Shown here in pieces: positions 9,367-17,161 of a stretch of 64,000 bases of DNA. This stretch comes from Luteibacter sp. 9135. GTDB taxonomy: Bacteria > Pseudomonadota > Gammaproteobacteria > Xanthomonadales > Rhodanobacteraceae. The position numbers were made by a program, and so were the translations under genes. Position 1 is the stretch's first letter. Every line of letters starts with the position of its first letter. The notes beneath the pieces are model-generated. The model saw only the letters and a program-made list of their open reading frames with translations. It was not told where the DNA came from and searched no databases. The DNA lies in assembly GCF_000745005.1 (NCBI RefSeq), contig NZ_JQNB01000001.1, positions 3,775,501-3,839,500 on the forward strand. Direction: 5' to 3'.

Positions 9367-9410
9367 TTCTGCGGTGCGCGATTCTGCCGTGCGCGATTCC
9401 ACCGTGCGCA
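9359..9410. repeat. 15-bp tandem repeat, three full copies
   Basis: Units begin at 9359, 9374 and 9389: GTGCGCGATTCTGCG, GTGCGCGATTCTGCC and GTGCGCGATTCCACC, followed by a partial fourth. The first unit overlaps the right arm of the REP element, so the array seems to have grown out of it. Confidence 0.85.
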
Positions 9411-9569
9411 CAATGACCGGACACCGGAAATAAAGTCGCCCCGGAGCAAACGCCTCGGTATGGGCCTCGGGGGGGGAGGTAGGCCAGATACCGGTAGTTA
9501 GCGTCGCTGCGGGGCGAGGGACCTGCCGACCCAGGGGGAGGGTTGGTGGCAGGTCGAGGCGAAGCATAG

Positions 9570-9583
9570 ATTTCCTAGGAAAT
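9570..9583. promoter_or_regulatory. Perfect palindrome upstream of LysR gene
   Basis: ATTTCCTAGGAAAT is a 14-bp perfect dyad 45 bases upstream of the LysR-family start codon. It is a candidate autoregulatory operator. LysR sites usually follow a T-N11-A pattern inside a longer dyad, so the match is only suggestive. Confidence 0.4.
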
Positions 9584-9628
9584 TCTCGCCAATATATCTT
9601 TCAGCGATCACTTATACGAAATGCGACT

Positions 9629-10543
9629 ATGTTTGATCTTCGGCAATTGCGCTACTTCGTCGAAGTGGCGGAAACCCTGAGCTTCACCCAGGCCGCGCAA
9701 CGACTGCATATTTCGCAGCCGCCGCTGTCGCAGCAGATCCAGTCCCTGGAGTCGGACCTGGGCGTCCGACTGCTCGACCGGAACCGTCGTCGCGTGGCGC
9801 TGACCGAGCCGGGGCGCCTGTTCCTCATCGAGGCCAAGGCGATCCTGGCCCGTGCCGAAAGCGCGCGTACCGTGGTCAGCGAGGCGGCCGCGGGGTTCAC
9901 GGGCCAGCTGAAACTCGCCTACGCCGTTTCCGTGTCCTTCCACCCCGCCCTGCCCGAGACCCTGCTGCGCTTCTCCCACGAAGCGCCCAACGTCAGCCTG
10001 CACCTGGGCGAGATGCTGACCGGCGCGCAATACGATGCGCTGCTCAGCGGACAGATCGACGTCGGCCTGCTTCGCGCCCATCCCGAAGGCGTGGCGAACG
10101 CGCGCCAGCTGAACGTCGAGACGATCGACCACGAGCCCTTGGTCATTGCCCTGCCCGTCGATCATCGTCTCGCCCGGCGGGACGCGGTACGCATGGAAGA
10201 ACTGGCGATGGAGCGGTGGGTGGCCCCGCCGAGGGCGCACGCCGCAACCCTGATCGACCGGCTCAGCCTGCTGGCCGACAAGGCACGCTTCCGTCCCAAT
10301 ATCCGCCAGGAGGCCCAGCAGATCCCGTCCCTGCTGCCGTTGGTGGCCGCGGGCCTGGGCCTCGCGCTGGTGCCCGCGTCGCTGCGGGCGGTGCACCTGG
10401 ATGGTGTCGCCTTCGTGCGCGTGGACGATCCAGAAGCCTACCTGTTGCTTGCGGTGGCCTCGCGCGTGGACAATACCTCGCCCGTGCTGGACAGTTTCCT
10501 GCGTACGGTCCGCCAGGCACGCGTCAAGCTCGGCCTCGCCTGA
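9629..10543 (+). CDS. LysR-family transcriptional regulator
   Basis: A 304-aa LysR regulator. The N-terminal winged helix-turn-helix is complete ([36 protein letters not shown], residues 4-45) and is followed by a periplasmic-binding-like effector domain ([50 protein letters not shown]). The HTH and effector layout resemble BenM/CatR-type regulators of aromatic or keto-acid degradation; the gene lies just downstream of the CoA-transferase pair, which would fit, but the link is inference. It is followed by rpmJ on the same strand. Confidence 0.92.
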   Translation: MFDLRQLRYFVEVAETLSFTQAAQRLHISQPPLSQQIQSLESDLGVRLLDRNRRRVALTEPGRLFLIEAKAILARAESARTVVSEAAAGFTGQLKLAYAVSVSFHPALPETLLRFSHEAPNVSLHLGEMLTGAQYDALLSGQIDVGLLRAHPEGVANARQLNVETIDHEPLVIALPVDHRLARRDAVRMEELAMERWVAPPRAHAATLIDRLSLLADKARFRPNIRQEAQQIPSLLPLVAAGLGLALVPASLRAVHLDGVAFVRVDDPEAYLLLAVASRVDNTSPVLDSFLRTVRQARVKLGLA

Positions 10544-10631
10544 AAAGCGAATCTTTCCCAGCGCTTGCGTAACGGGAGGCGGATGGCTACAATTCCGTTT
10601 TTCCTTGTCCTTAAAGTTTCAGGAGCTGGCC

Positions 10632-10757
10632 GTGAAGGTGCTTTCCTCTTTGAAGTCCGCGAAGTCGCGTCACCGTGACTGCAAAGTCGTACGCCGTCGC
10701 GGCAAAGTGTTCGTGATCTGCAAGAGCAACCCCCGTTTCAAGGCTCGTCAGCGCTAA
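10632..10757 (+). CDS. rpmJ: 50S ribosomal protein L36, zinc-ligand-poor type
   Basis: A 41-aa ribosomal protein with a GTG start ([20 protein letters not shown] then [14 protein letters not shown]). Only two of the four zinc ligands of classical L36 remain: the first cysteine of the CxxC pair is replaced, and the later His is Arg. This is the C-minus or YkgO-like form. AGGAGCTGGCC supplies the ribosome site. A strong terminator follows directly. The gene is too short for ordinary gene calling. Confidence 0.95.
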   Translation: MKVLSSLKSAKSRHRDCKVVRRRGKVFVICKSNPRFKARQR

Positions 10758-10776
10758 TCGGCTGCGACGGGTTCAG

Positions 10777-10806
10777 AAAAAAGACCGCGAAAGCGGTCTT
10801 TTTTTT
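10777..10806 (+). terminator. Rho-independent terminator of rpmJ
   Basis: AAAAAAGACCGC-GAAA-GCGGTCTT followed by a run of eight T. An A-tract/stem/GAAA tetraloop/T-tract arrangement, 20 bases after the rpmJ stop. Confidence 0.95.
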
Positions 10807-10827
10807 GTTTGGGTGGGCATTCTGGAT

Positions 10828-10900
10828 TCGCGCACGTGCGTGCGCTCCTACGCACCTGCCTGAATCGCGGTACCCCTGTAGGAGCCCACGATGTGGGCGA
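10828..10900. repeat. REPIN-like inverted pair of palindromic elements
   Basis: The minus-strand unit (10828-10851) and the plus-strand unit (10878-10900) face each other. The right unit has the stem variant GCCCAC-GAT-GTGGGC. Located between the rpmJ terminator and the convergent diguanylate cyclase gene. Confidence 0.85.
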
Positions 10901-10902
10901 TT

Positions 10903-10975
10903 TACGCCCCCTATTCCGACCTACGCCCCCTATTCCGACCTACGCCCCAGATTCCGACCTACGCCCCAGACTCGG
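10903..10975. repeat. 19-bp tandem repeat running into the GGDEF gene stop codon
   Basis: Units start at 10903, 10922, 10941 and 10960 (TACGCCCCCTATTCCGACC with small changes; the last is partial). The fourth unit contains the stop codon and last codons of the minus-strand diguanylate cyclase gene, so the repeat probably arose by copying the 3' end of that gene. It begins immediately after a REP unit. Confidence 0.85.
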
Positions 10976-12803
10976 TAAGGTACGGCGAATCCGGAATGTC
11001 ACCGGTGTCACCCATGAAGACGCCGTTGCGGCCGGCGCGCTTGGCACGATAGAGCGCGGCGTCGGCCACCACCAGAAGGCGGTGCAGTTCGTAGCCGCAC
11101 TGCAGCGTGGAGCCCACACCGAAGCTGGCGGTGACCTGCAGTTCCGGATGCGAGGGCGTGGCCGAGGTGGCGGCGATGGACAGGCGCAACTGCTCGGCGC
11201 GGGCGCGGGCCTGCGCGGGACTGCAGTCCGGCAGCAGCACGGCGAACTCCTCGCCGCCCAGCCGACCGAACACGTCGCACGCGTGCAACGATCGACGGCA
11301 CACGTTCACCGCGCGCTTGAGCACCTCGTCGCCCACCGCGTGGCCGAAGGTGTCGTTGACGTTCTTGAAGTGGTCCAGATCGAACAGGATCAGGCACAGC
11401 CCACGATCGGATCGCGCCCCATAAGCCAGCACGCGCTCGGCCTGCTCGACGAAGTGCTCGCGGTTGCAGATGCCGGTGAGCCCGTCGCGACGCGCCAGCT
11501 TCATGAAGCGCAGCTGCGAACGCCGCAGCCACAGCACCAGCCAGACGATGGCCACCAGGGCCAGCCCGAGGATGAAGATGTACAGGCGGCCGGTCTCGAC
11601 CTGCTGGCGGTCCAGTGCGCCGCTCAGGCGAAGGATCTCGTTCTGCTTGTTCAGTGCGTCGACGTCCGCCTTGCGTGCCAGCAACTGCTGGTCGACGATC
11701 TGGAAGGCCAGGCTGCGTGCGCCGATGTCGTCCAGATACGCCTTGTCCGCCGCCATGTACTGCTCGTGGTACGCCAGCGCCTGCGGCGCGTGCCCCAGTC
11801 GTTCCTCGACCTGGTACAGCACCAGGTAACCCGTGCGCCGCGGATCGGTGAACTCGTCGCGGATGGCGCCGGCAACCGCCAGCAGACCGAAACGTCGCGC
11901 ATTGGCCAGATCGCCCAGGGCAAGATAGGCGCGGGCCAGGTACGCATCGAACTCGCTCAGCAACTGCGGGTAATCCAGCGCCCGCAAGTTGTCGCGATGC
12001 GCGACCAGCAGCGCCACGGCATCGGCGGCGCGGCCATGGTCGAGATAGAACGCCGCGATATCCGCGCGCATGCTCTCGGCGAAGACGTCCTCGTGCCGGG
12101 CGGTGCAGGTGCCGATGGCCTGCTCGAACACCGGCTCGATCGACGACAGCCGATTGGCTTCGCGCCGCGCCCGCAACAGGTGCTGGGCGCCCTTGCAGAT
12201 CGTCTCGCCCGGTGGCGGCTGCGCCATCATCTCGCGGGCATACGCCTCGGCCTGGTCGAACTGGCCCGCCGTGCTGAGCAGCTGAGACGCCTCGCCCAGT
12301 GCCTGGAAACGCGCCTTGCGATCGCGCACGGAAGGCAGCAGCTCCTGCAGTTCGGCCAGCCGTTGAAAGGCTTCCTGGTAGCGGTGCCCGACGCCGAGAA
12401 GATTGATCAGGGTGGCGAGGGCCCGCACGCGCAGCACCGAATTCACCGACGGATCGATGACTTTTTCCAGCTCGCCGCGGCCGGCTTCGTAATCGCCCAG
12501 CCAGGTCGCGCGCCAACCGCGCAGGAAATGCAGCATCCCGCGCTGGTCGTTATCCAGCCGCGGCTCCATCGGCGTCATGGCATCGACCAGCCGCGAATAG
12601 CGGGCGAAGTCGGTGATCTTCAGCGCGTCGGCTTCGCGCAGCGTATCGTCGATGGCGCCCGGCGACAGGGCCTCGCCCGAACCGGACACGGCGGCGTTGG
12701 CATCAATGCCGGCACCCGCCGCGGAAGCCGCTGTACACACCCCGGCCATCGTCATGCCGAGCACGAACAGGGCCGCGATCCAGCGCTGGCCGAATGCGCC
12801 CAT
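10959..12803 (-). CDS. Membrane diguanylate cyclase with periplasmic helical-repeat sensor
   Basis: A 614-aa GGDEF protein that would make cyclic di-GMP. Order: signal peptide (ALFVLGMTMAGVCTAASA), a long TPR-like alpha-helical periplasmic region (about residues 60-400), one transmembrane segment (LYIFILGLALVAIVWLVLWL, about 410-430), then a GGDEF domain with the active site written GGEEF (RLGGEEFAVLLPD). The residues that would form the RxxD inhibitory site read HACD, so product inhibition may be lost. It lies 4 bases after the stop of a small acidic-tailed protein on the same strand, probably one operon. No EAL domain is present. Confidence 0.9.
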   Translation of the reverse strand: MGAFGQRWIAALFVLGMTMAGVCTAASAAGAGIDANAAVSGSGEALSPGAIDDTLREADALKITDFARYSRLVDAMTPMEPRLDNDQRGMLHFLRGWRATWLGDYEAGRGELEKVIDPSVNSVLRVRALATLINLLGVGHRYQEAFQRLAELQELLPSVRDRKARFQALGEASQLLSTAGQFDQAEAYAREMMAQPPPGETICKGAQHLLRARREANRLSSIEPVFEQAIGTCTARHEDVFAESMRADIAAFYLDHGRAADAVALLVAHRDNLRALDYPQLLSEFDAYLARAYLALGDLANARRFGLLAVAGAIRDEFTDPRRTGYLVLYQVEERLGHAPQALAYHEQYMAADKAYLDDIGARSLAFQIVDQQLLARKADVDALNKQNEILRLSGALDRQQVETGRLYIFILGLALVAIVWLVLWLRRSQLRFMKLARRDGLTGICNREHFVEQAERVLAYGARSDRGLCLILFDLDHFKNVNDTFGHAVGDEVLKRAVNVCRRSLHACDVFGRLGGEEFAVLLPDCSPAQARARAEQLRLSIAATSATPSHPELQVTASFGVGSTLQCGYELHRLLVVADAALYRAKRAGRNGVFMGDTGDIPDSPYLTESGA

Positions 12804-12807
12804 CAGA

Positions 12808-13122
12808 TCAGGACAACGGGTCGGGACGGATCAGCGGGGAACGGCGAGGCTTGCCTTCGCCCTCGTCGCCATCCTCGTCGTCCTCGTCATCGAGCGGCTG
12901 GTCGTTCTCGTGATCGGGGTGCACCGGCATCTGGCTGGAAAACCAGATGCCCTGCCCGCCCATGGCCGCGCGCAGGGCGTCCGCGTCACGTGCCGCCAGG
13001 GGCTCGCGAACGGCGTTCTCGACATCGATGTCCCCCATGGCCTTCGCCAGCGACTCCGCCGACGCATACCTCAGCGACGCGTCGCCCCCGACGCGCGCCA
13101 GCCAGTCCACTACAGTGCCCAT
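12808..13122 (-). CDS. Small conserved protein with acidic tail
   Basis: A 104-aa unrecognised protein. The ATG at 13122 gives MGTVVDWLARVGGDASLRYAS, a start resembling small Xanthomonadales proteins of about 90-100 residues; an upstream in-frame extension to 13230 is possible but is not protein-like. A helical N-terminal half is followed by a very acidic stretch (LDDEDDEDGDEGEGK, about residues 75-90) and a basic end. The stop lies 4 bases before the ATG of the diguanylate cyclase gene, so the two are probably co-translated. Function unknown. Confidence 0.6.
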   Translation of the reverse strand: MGTVVDWLARVGGDASLRYASAESLAKAMGDIDVENAVREPLAARDADALRAAMGGQGIWFSSQMPVHPDHENDQPLDDEDDEDGDEGEGKPRRSPLIRPDPLS

Positions 13123-13260
13123 CTTCGTCCCTTGGGCGCAGAGGCCGTACCCCTGGCCGATGTCGCGCCTCCCCTCGAGGCGCCGTGGGCGGATCATATC
13201 CGTAAGGGCTTTCAGGTTGAAGTAGGCCAACTGGCCGGGTGATCGCCACCCGGCCCTGCC

Positions 13261-14871
13261 TCAGAGCAAGGCAGCGGCTTTCTGCAAGGCGATCCACACG
13301 CCGATCAGGAACGGGATGCCGACCGCCAGCCAGGCGAGCACGCCGGTGATACCAAAGGCGCCACGCGCGGCGGCCGTCGCGCTCGCGTCGGTGGTCCGGA
13401 GCTCGTGCTGCAAGGCCCGCTCGCGTTGCAGCTCGGCCTCGCTCATGTGCAGGCGGGGATCGACCGGGCGTACCAGCAGGTTGCAAACCAGCCCCACCAG
13501 CAGCAGGCCCGCCAGCAGGTAAAGGGTGCGGTCGTACACCAGGTTCTTCGCGACGCCCGCGCCCAGCTGGGCTTCGCGGATGCCGGCGATCAGCACCGGA
13601 CCGGCGACGCCCGCCACCGACCATGCCGTCAGCAGTCGCCCATGGATGGCGCCGACCATCTGCGTGCCGAAGATGTCCGCCAGGTACGCGGGCACCGTGG
13701 CGAACCCGCCGCCGTACATCGACAGGATCACGCACACGGTCAGCACGAACAGCGCGGCCAGCCCCCTGTGCCCGAGCATCGGCAGCAGGCAGTAAAGAAC
13801 GATGCCGAGGATGAAGAACACGCAGTAGGTGGTCTTGCGGCCAAGCACATCGGAGGCCGATGCCCACCCCAGGCGACCCAGCGAATTGAACAGGCTGATG
13901 AGGCCGACCAGCCCCGCCGCGGCGGCGGCCAGCGAGGCCTTCTGCGCCGCACTGAGCGCCGTACCCGGATCGACACCGAGCAGACGTCCGCCGAACACGT
14001 CCTGCAGCATGGGGCTGGCCATGGAGATGACGCCGATGCCGGCGGTGACGTTCATGCACAGCACACCCCAGATCAGCCAGAACTGTGGCGTCTTCCAAGC
14101 GCGGTCGAGATGGACATGCCCGTGGCTGATCATCGGTGCCTTAGCCACCACCGGTGCATAACCGGCGGGTTTCCAGCCACTGGGCGCGACACGGAAACCG
14201 AAGGCTCCCAGGCTCATCACCACGAAATACAGCACCCCCATGGCGATAAGCGTGTTCGCCACGCCGGCCACGTCGCCGACCTTCAACACATCCATCAGCT
14301 TCACCGCGATCGGCGCGCCGATCATCGCGCCGCCGCCGTAGCCCATGATGGCGAAGCCGGTGGCCAGTCCGCGGCGGTCCGGAAACCACTTGATCAACGT
14401 CGATACCGGCGTGATGTAGCCGAGCCCCTGCCCGATACCGCCGAGCAGGCCACAGCCGAGGTAGACCAGCCACAGCTGGTGGATGGCGACGCCGATGCCG
14501 CCCAGCACCAGGCCACCGCCCCAGCAGCATGCGGCGATGAAGCCCGCCTTGCGCGGTCCGGCATGTTCCAGCCAGCCGCCCCAGATCGCCGCCGCCAGGC
14601 CGAGCATGGCGATGAAGGTCTCGAAGATGTGGTTGACCGAGGGCACCGTCCAATTGCAGGTGGTCGTGGTCAGCTGGTCGAGGAAACCCTGGCTCGCGCA
14701 CAGGGCGGCATCGGCGCCGGGTACCAGCTTCGTCATCGGCAGCCAGAACACGGAAAACCCGTAGGCCATGCCGATGCACAGGTGAATGGCCAGTGCCGCG
14801 GGGGGCACCAGCCAGCGATTGAATCCCGGACCCGCGATCGTGCGTTCCCGTGCCAGCAAGCCTGCCGCCAT
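13261..14871 (-). CDS. MFS transporter, oxalate/formate-antiporter-like (OFA) family
   Basis: A 536-aa major facilitator carrier with about twelve membrane spans. The start (FNRWLVPPAALAIHLCIGMAY) and the GGIGQGLGYITPVSTLIKWF and PDRRGLATGFAIMGYGGGA motifs are typical of the OFA family, which exchanges small organic acids. A longer loop near residue 55 (CASQGFLDQLTTTTCNWTVP) is characteristic of OFA members in proteobacteria. The ATG at 14871 is preceded by AGGGGAC. A terminal span (FGITGVLAWLAVGIPFLIGV) closes the protein. It stands as a single gene; the substrate cannot be told from sequence. Confidence 0.88.
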   Translation of the reverse strand: MAAGLLARERTIAGPGFNRWLVPPAALAIHLCIGMAYGFSVFWLPMTKLVPGADAALCASQGFLDQLTTTTCNWTVPSVNHIFETFIAMLGLAAAIWGGWLEHAGPRKAGFIAACCWGGGLVLGGIGVAIHQLWLVYLGCGLLGGIGQGLGYITPVSTLIKWFPDRRGLATGFAIMGYGGGAMIGAPIAVKLMDVLKVGDVAGVANTLIAMGVLYFVVMSLGAFGFRVAPSGWKPAGYAPVVAKAPMISHGHVHLDRAWKTPQFWLIWGVLCMNVTAGIGVISMASPMLQDVFGGRLLGVDPGTALSAAQKASLAAAAAGLVGLISLFNSLGRLGWASASDVLGRKTTYCVFFILGIVLYCLLPMLGHRGLAALFVLTVCVILSMYGGGFATVPAYLADIFGTQMVGAIHGRLLTAWSVAGVAGPVLIAGIREAQLGAGVAKNLVYDRTLYLLAGLLLVGLVCNLLVRPVDPRLHMSEAELQRERALQHELRTTDASATAAARGAFGITGVLAWLAVGIPFLIGVWIALQKAAALL

Positions 14872-14965
14872 GTGATGTCCCCTGCCTGAGAAAGGGTCGT
14901 GCCCCGGATCGCATCTTAGGCAGATCGACGGGCAATGCCACCCTACGTTGGTATGACGGCGCGCG

Positions 14966-14994
14966 TTGACGTATCGATGTGCGGTCGCAATAAT
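14966..14994 (+). promoter_or_regulatory. Sigma-70 promoter of the TonB receptor gene
   Basis: TTGACG (14966-14971) and AATAAT (14989-14994) are separated by 17 bases. The -10 lies in an AT-rich segment (GCAATAATCTGCGATTCATC) with weak resemblance to a Fur box, which would fit an iron-uptake gene. The GTG start is about 59 bases further on. Confidence 0.45.
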
Positions 14995-15052
14995 CTGCGA
15001 TTCATCCGGGCCAGCCAGATCGCCACGCCCTCCCCTCTCGTGAGGACCTCTG

Positions 15053-17158
15053 GTGCCCCTTCCTTCCCGGCTGCTCGCTGCCGCCCCGCTTCTTTTCCCG
15101 TCGCTCGCCTGGGCCGACGATTCCCGCCCGCCGCAGACGCTCGACAAGGTGGTGGTCACCGCCTCGCGCACCGACCAGGACGCGCATACGGCACCGCAGA
15201 CGGTCGTGGTGATCGGCCGCGAAACCATCGAGCAACAGCTACGGCTCAGCAGCAACACCTCCGATGTGCTGTCGAACCTGATTCCTTCGTACACCCCGAG
15301 CCGCGGCAAGATGAACGGCAGTGGCGAGACCCTGCGAGGGCGCACGCCGTTGATCCTCGTCGACGGCATTCCGCAGTCCAACCCGCTGCGCCCCACCGGT
15401 CGCGAAGCGCACACCATCGATTACGCGATGGTGGAGCGCATCGAGGTGATCCAGGGTGCGAACGCCATGAACGGCCTGGGTGCCACGGGCGGCACGATCA
15501 ACCTGATCACACGTCGTCCGGAACCCGGCGCCGTGAACCAGCACCTGGGCGTGCAGACGACCATCCCGACAAGCAGCGCCAACAGCGAAACGGCCGGTTA
15601 CCGCGCGGATTACCGCATCAGCGGCAACCGCGGCCGCTGGGATTACCTGCTGGGTGCCGGGTACGAAGACCAGGGCTTGTGGCGCGACGGCAACGGCAAA
15701 GCCATCGGTACCGACGTGACGCAGGGCGACCTCATGGCCACGCGCGCGTACGACCTGCACGCGAAGCTCGGTTACTGGATCGACGACAACCAGGAACTGC
15801 AATTCAGCACCAACCGCTACCGCATCACGTCCAAGGCCGAGTACGTCACGGTGCCGGGCGATCGCGACGCCGGCGTTCCCACGACGTCCGCGCGCGGCAC
15901 ACCGCCGGGCACGCCACCGTGGAACGACGTCTGGACGACCGGACTCAGCTACACCCATCACGACCTGGCCGGCATGGAACTGAAGGCCATGGTCTTCAAC
16001 CAGCGATTCGAAGGCCTGTTCGGCGCCGACAACTCATCCACGTTTCAGGACCCACGCATCGCGCCGGTCGGCACGCTTTACGACCAGTCGCGCTCCGTGG
16101 CGTCGAAATGGGGATCGAAGACCAGCCTGGGTCGGGGCGACCTGTTCGACGACCACCTGAAGCTGACCGCCGGCATCGACACGCTGTGGGACAGCGGCAA
16201 GCAGGACCTGTACGGCACCGGCCGCACCTATGTGCCGGAGTCCTCGTTCCGCAGCCTGGCGGGATTCGCCCAGGCCGACGTCAAGCTGCTTCCGGCACTG
16301 ACCCTGCAGGGCGGGTGGCGCCATGAGGACTCGCGGCTGCGCATCGACAGCTACCGGACCCTCTACCGCTACAACCGCGTGAACGTGCAGGGCGGCTCGC
16401 TGTCGTTCAAGCAGAACCTGTTCAACGCGGGCCTGGTCTACGCACCGAGCGACACGTTCAACGTGTACACCAGCTACGCCGAAGGCTTCGGCATGCCCGA
16501 TGTGGGCCGCGTGCTGCGCTCGATCAACACCGTCGGCACCTCGGTGGCCGACCTGCGCGCGCTGCAACCGGTGCTCACCCGCAACACCGAGCTCGGTGCG
16601 CGCCTGCGCACGCCCGACTGGGAAGCCGATGTCAGCGTGTTCCAGTCACGTTCGGCCTACGGCACACGCGTGATCGCCGTGGACGGCGCCTTCCAGATGG
16701 CGCGCGAGAAGACCGCTATCGAGGGCCTCGATGCCGCGCTGCGCTATCGCGTCGACGACACGCATCGTCTGGGCGTGTCGTATGCCTGGACGCGTGGCCG
16801 GTACGACAGCGATGGCGACGGACGCCTGGACGCACGCCTGGATGGCCTCAACATCGCACCCAACCGGGTCATCGCCACCTGGTCGGCACAGTGGACGCCC
16901 CAGCTGTCGACCTTCGTCCAGGGCCAGTACGCGTTCGACCGGCACTTCGACGAAGCCGCCAAGGATTTCAGCGGCTACGCGCTGTTCGACCTGGGCGTGG
17001 ACTATGTCCTGCCCCGCGGCCGCCTGAACCTCGGCGTGGCGAACCTGTTCGACCGCCAATACATCACTTATTACTCCCAGAGTGCCCTGGTCGAACCGGC
17101 CCGCTACTTCGCGGGACGGGGCCGCACCCTCACCGTCGGTTACAGCCTGGATTTCTGA
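15053..17158 (+). CDS. TonB-dependent (siderophore-type) outer-membrane receptor
   Basis: A 701-aa outer-membrane receptor starting with GTG. After a signal peptide (LLAAAPLLFPSLAWA) come a TonB-box-like DKVVVTASR, a plug domain (QTVVVIGRETIEQQL, LRGRTPLILVDGIPQSNPLRP, VERIEVIQGANAMNGLGATGG) and a 22-strand barrel ending in an aromatic terminus (GYSLDF). It is followed after 3 bases by a PepSY/flavodoxin reductase gene. The pair would import a ferric chelate and reduce it. The plug motif YAMVERIEVIQG and overall length fit the FhuA/PupB-like siderophore group; the actual ligand is unknown. Confidence 0.92.
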   Translation: MPLPSRLLAAAPLLFPSLAWADDSRPPQTLDKVVVTASRTDQDAHTAPQTVVVIGRETIEQQLRLSSNTSDVLSNLIPSYTPSRGKMNGSGETLRGRTPLILVDGIPQSNPLRPTGREAHTIDYAMVERIEVIQGANAMNGLGATGGTINLITRRPEPGAVNQHLGVQTTIPTSSANSETAGYRADYRISGNRGRWDYLLGAGYEDQGLWRDGNGKAIGTDVTQGDLMATRAYDLHAKLGYWIDDNQELQFSTNRYRITSKAEYVTVPGDRDAGVPTTSARGTPPGTPPWNDVWTTGLSYTHHDLAGMELKAMVFNQRFEGLFGADNSSTFQDPRIAPVGTLYDQSRSVASKWGSKTSLGRGDLFDDHLKLTAGIDTLWDSGKQDLYGTGRTYVPESSFRSLAGFAQADVKLLPALTLQGGWRHEDSRLRIDSYRTLYRYNRVNVQGGSLSFKQNLFNAGLVYAPSDTFNVYTSYAEGFGMPDVGRVLRSINTVGTSVADLRALQPVLTRNTELGARLRTPDWEADVSVFQSRSAYGTRVIAVDGAFQMAREKTAIEGLDAALRYRVDDTHRLGVSYAWTRGRYDSDGDGRLDARLDGLNIAPNRVIATWSAQWTPQLSTFVQGQYAFDRHFDEAAKDFSGYALFDLGVDYVLPRGRLNLGVANLFDRQYITYYSQSALVEPARYFAGRGRTLTVGYSLDF

Positions 17159-17161
17159 CCG

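Larger units (their letters stand above)
9258..9628. other. Intergenic region: REPIN, 15-bp tandem repeat and operator-like palindrome
   Basis: 371 bases with no convincing gene. It holds an inverted pair of REP elements, a three-copy 15-bp tandem repeat and a perfect palindrome close to the LysR gene; each is listed separately. Confidence 0.8.
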
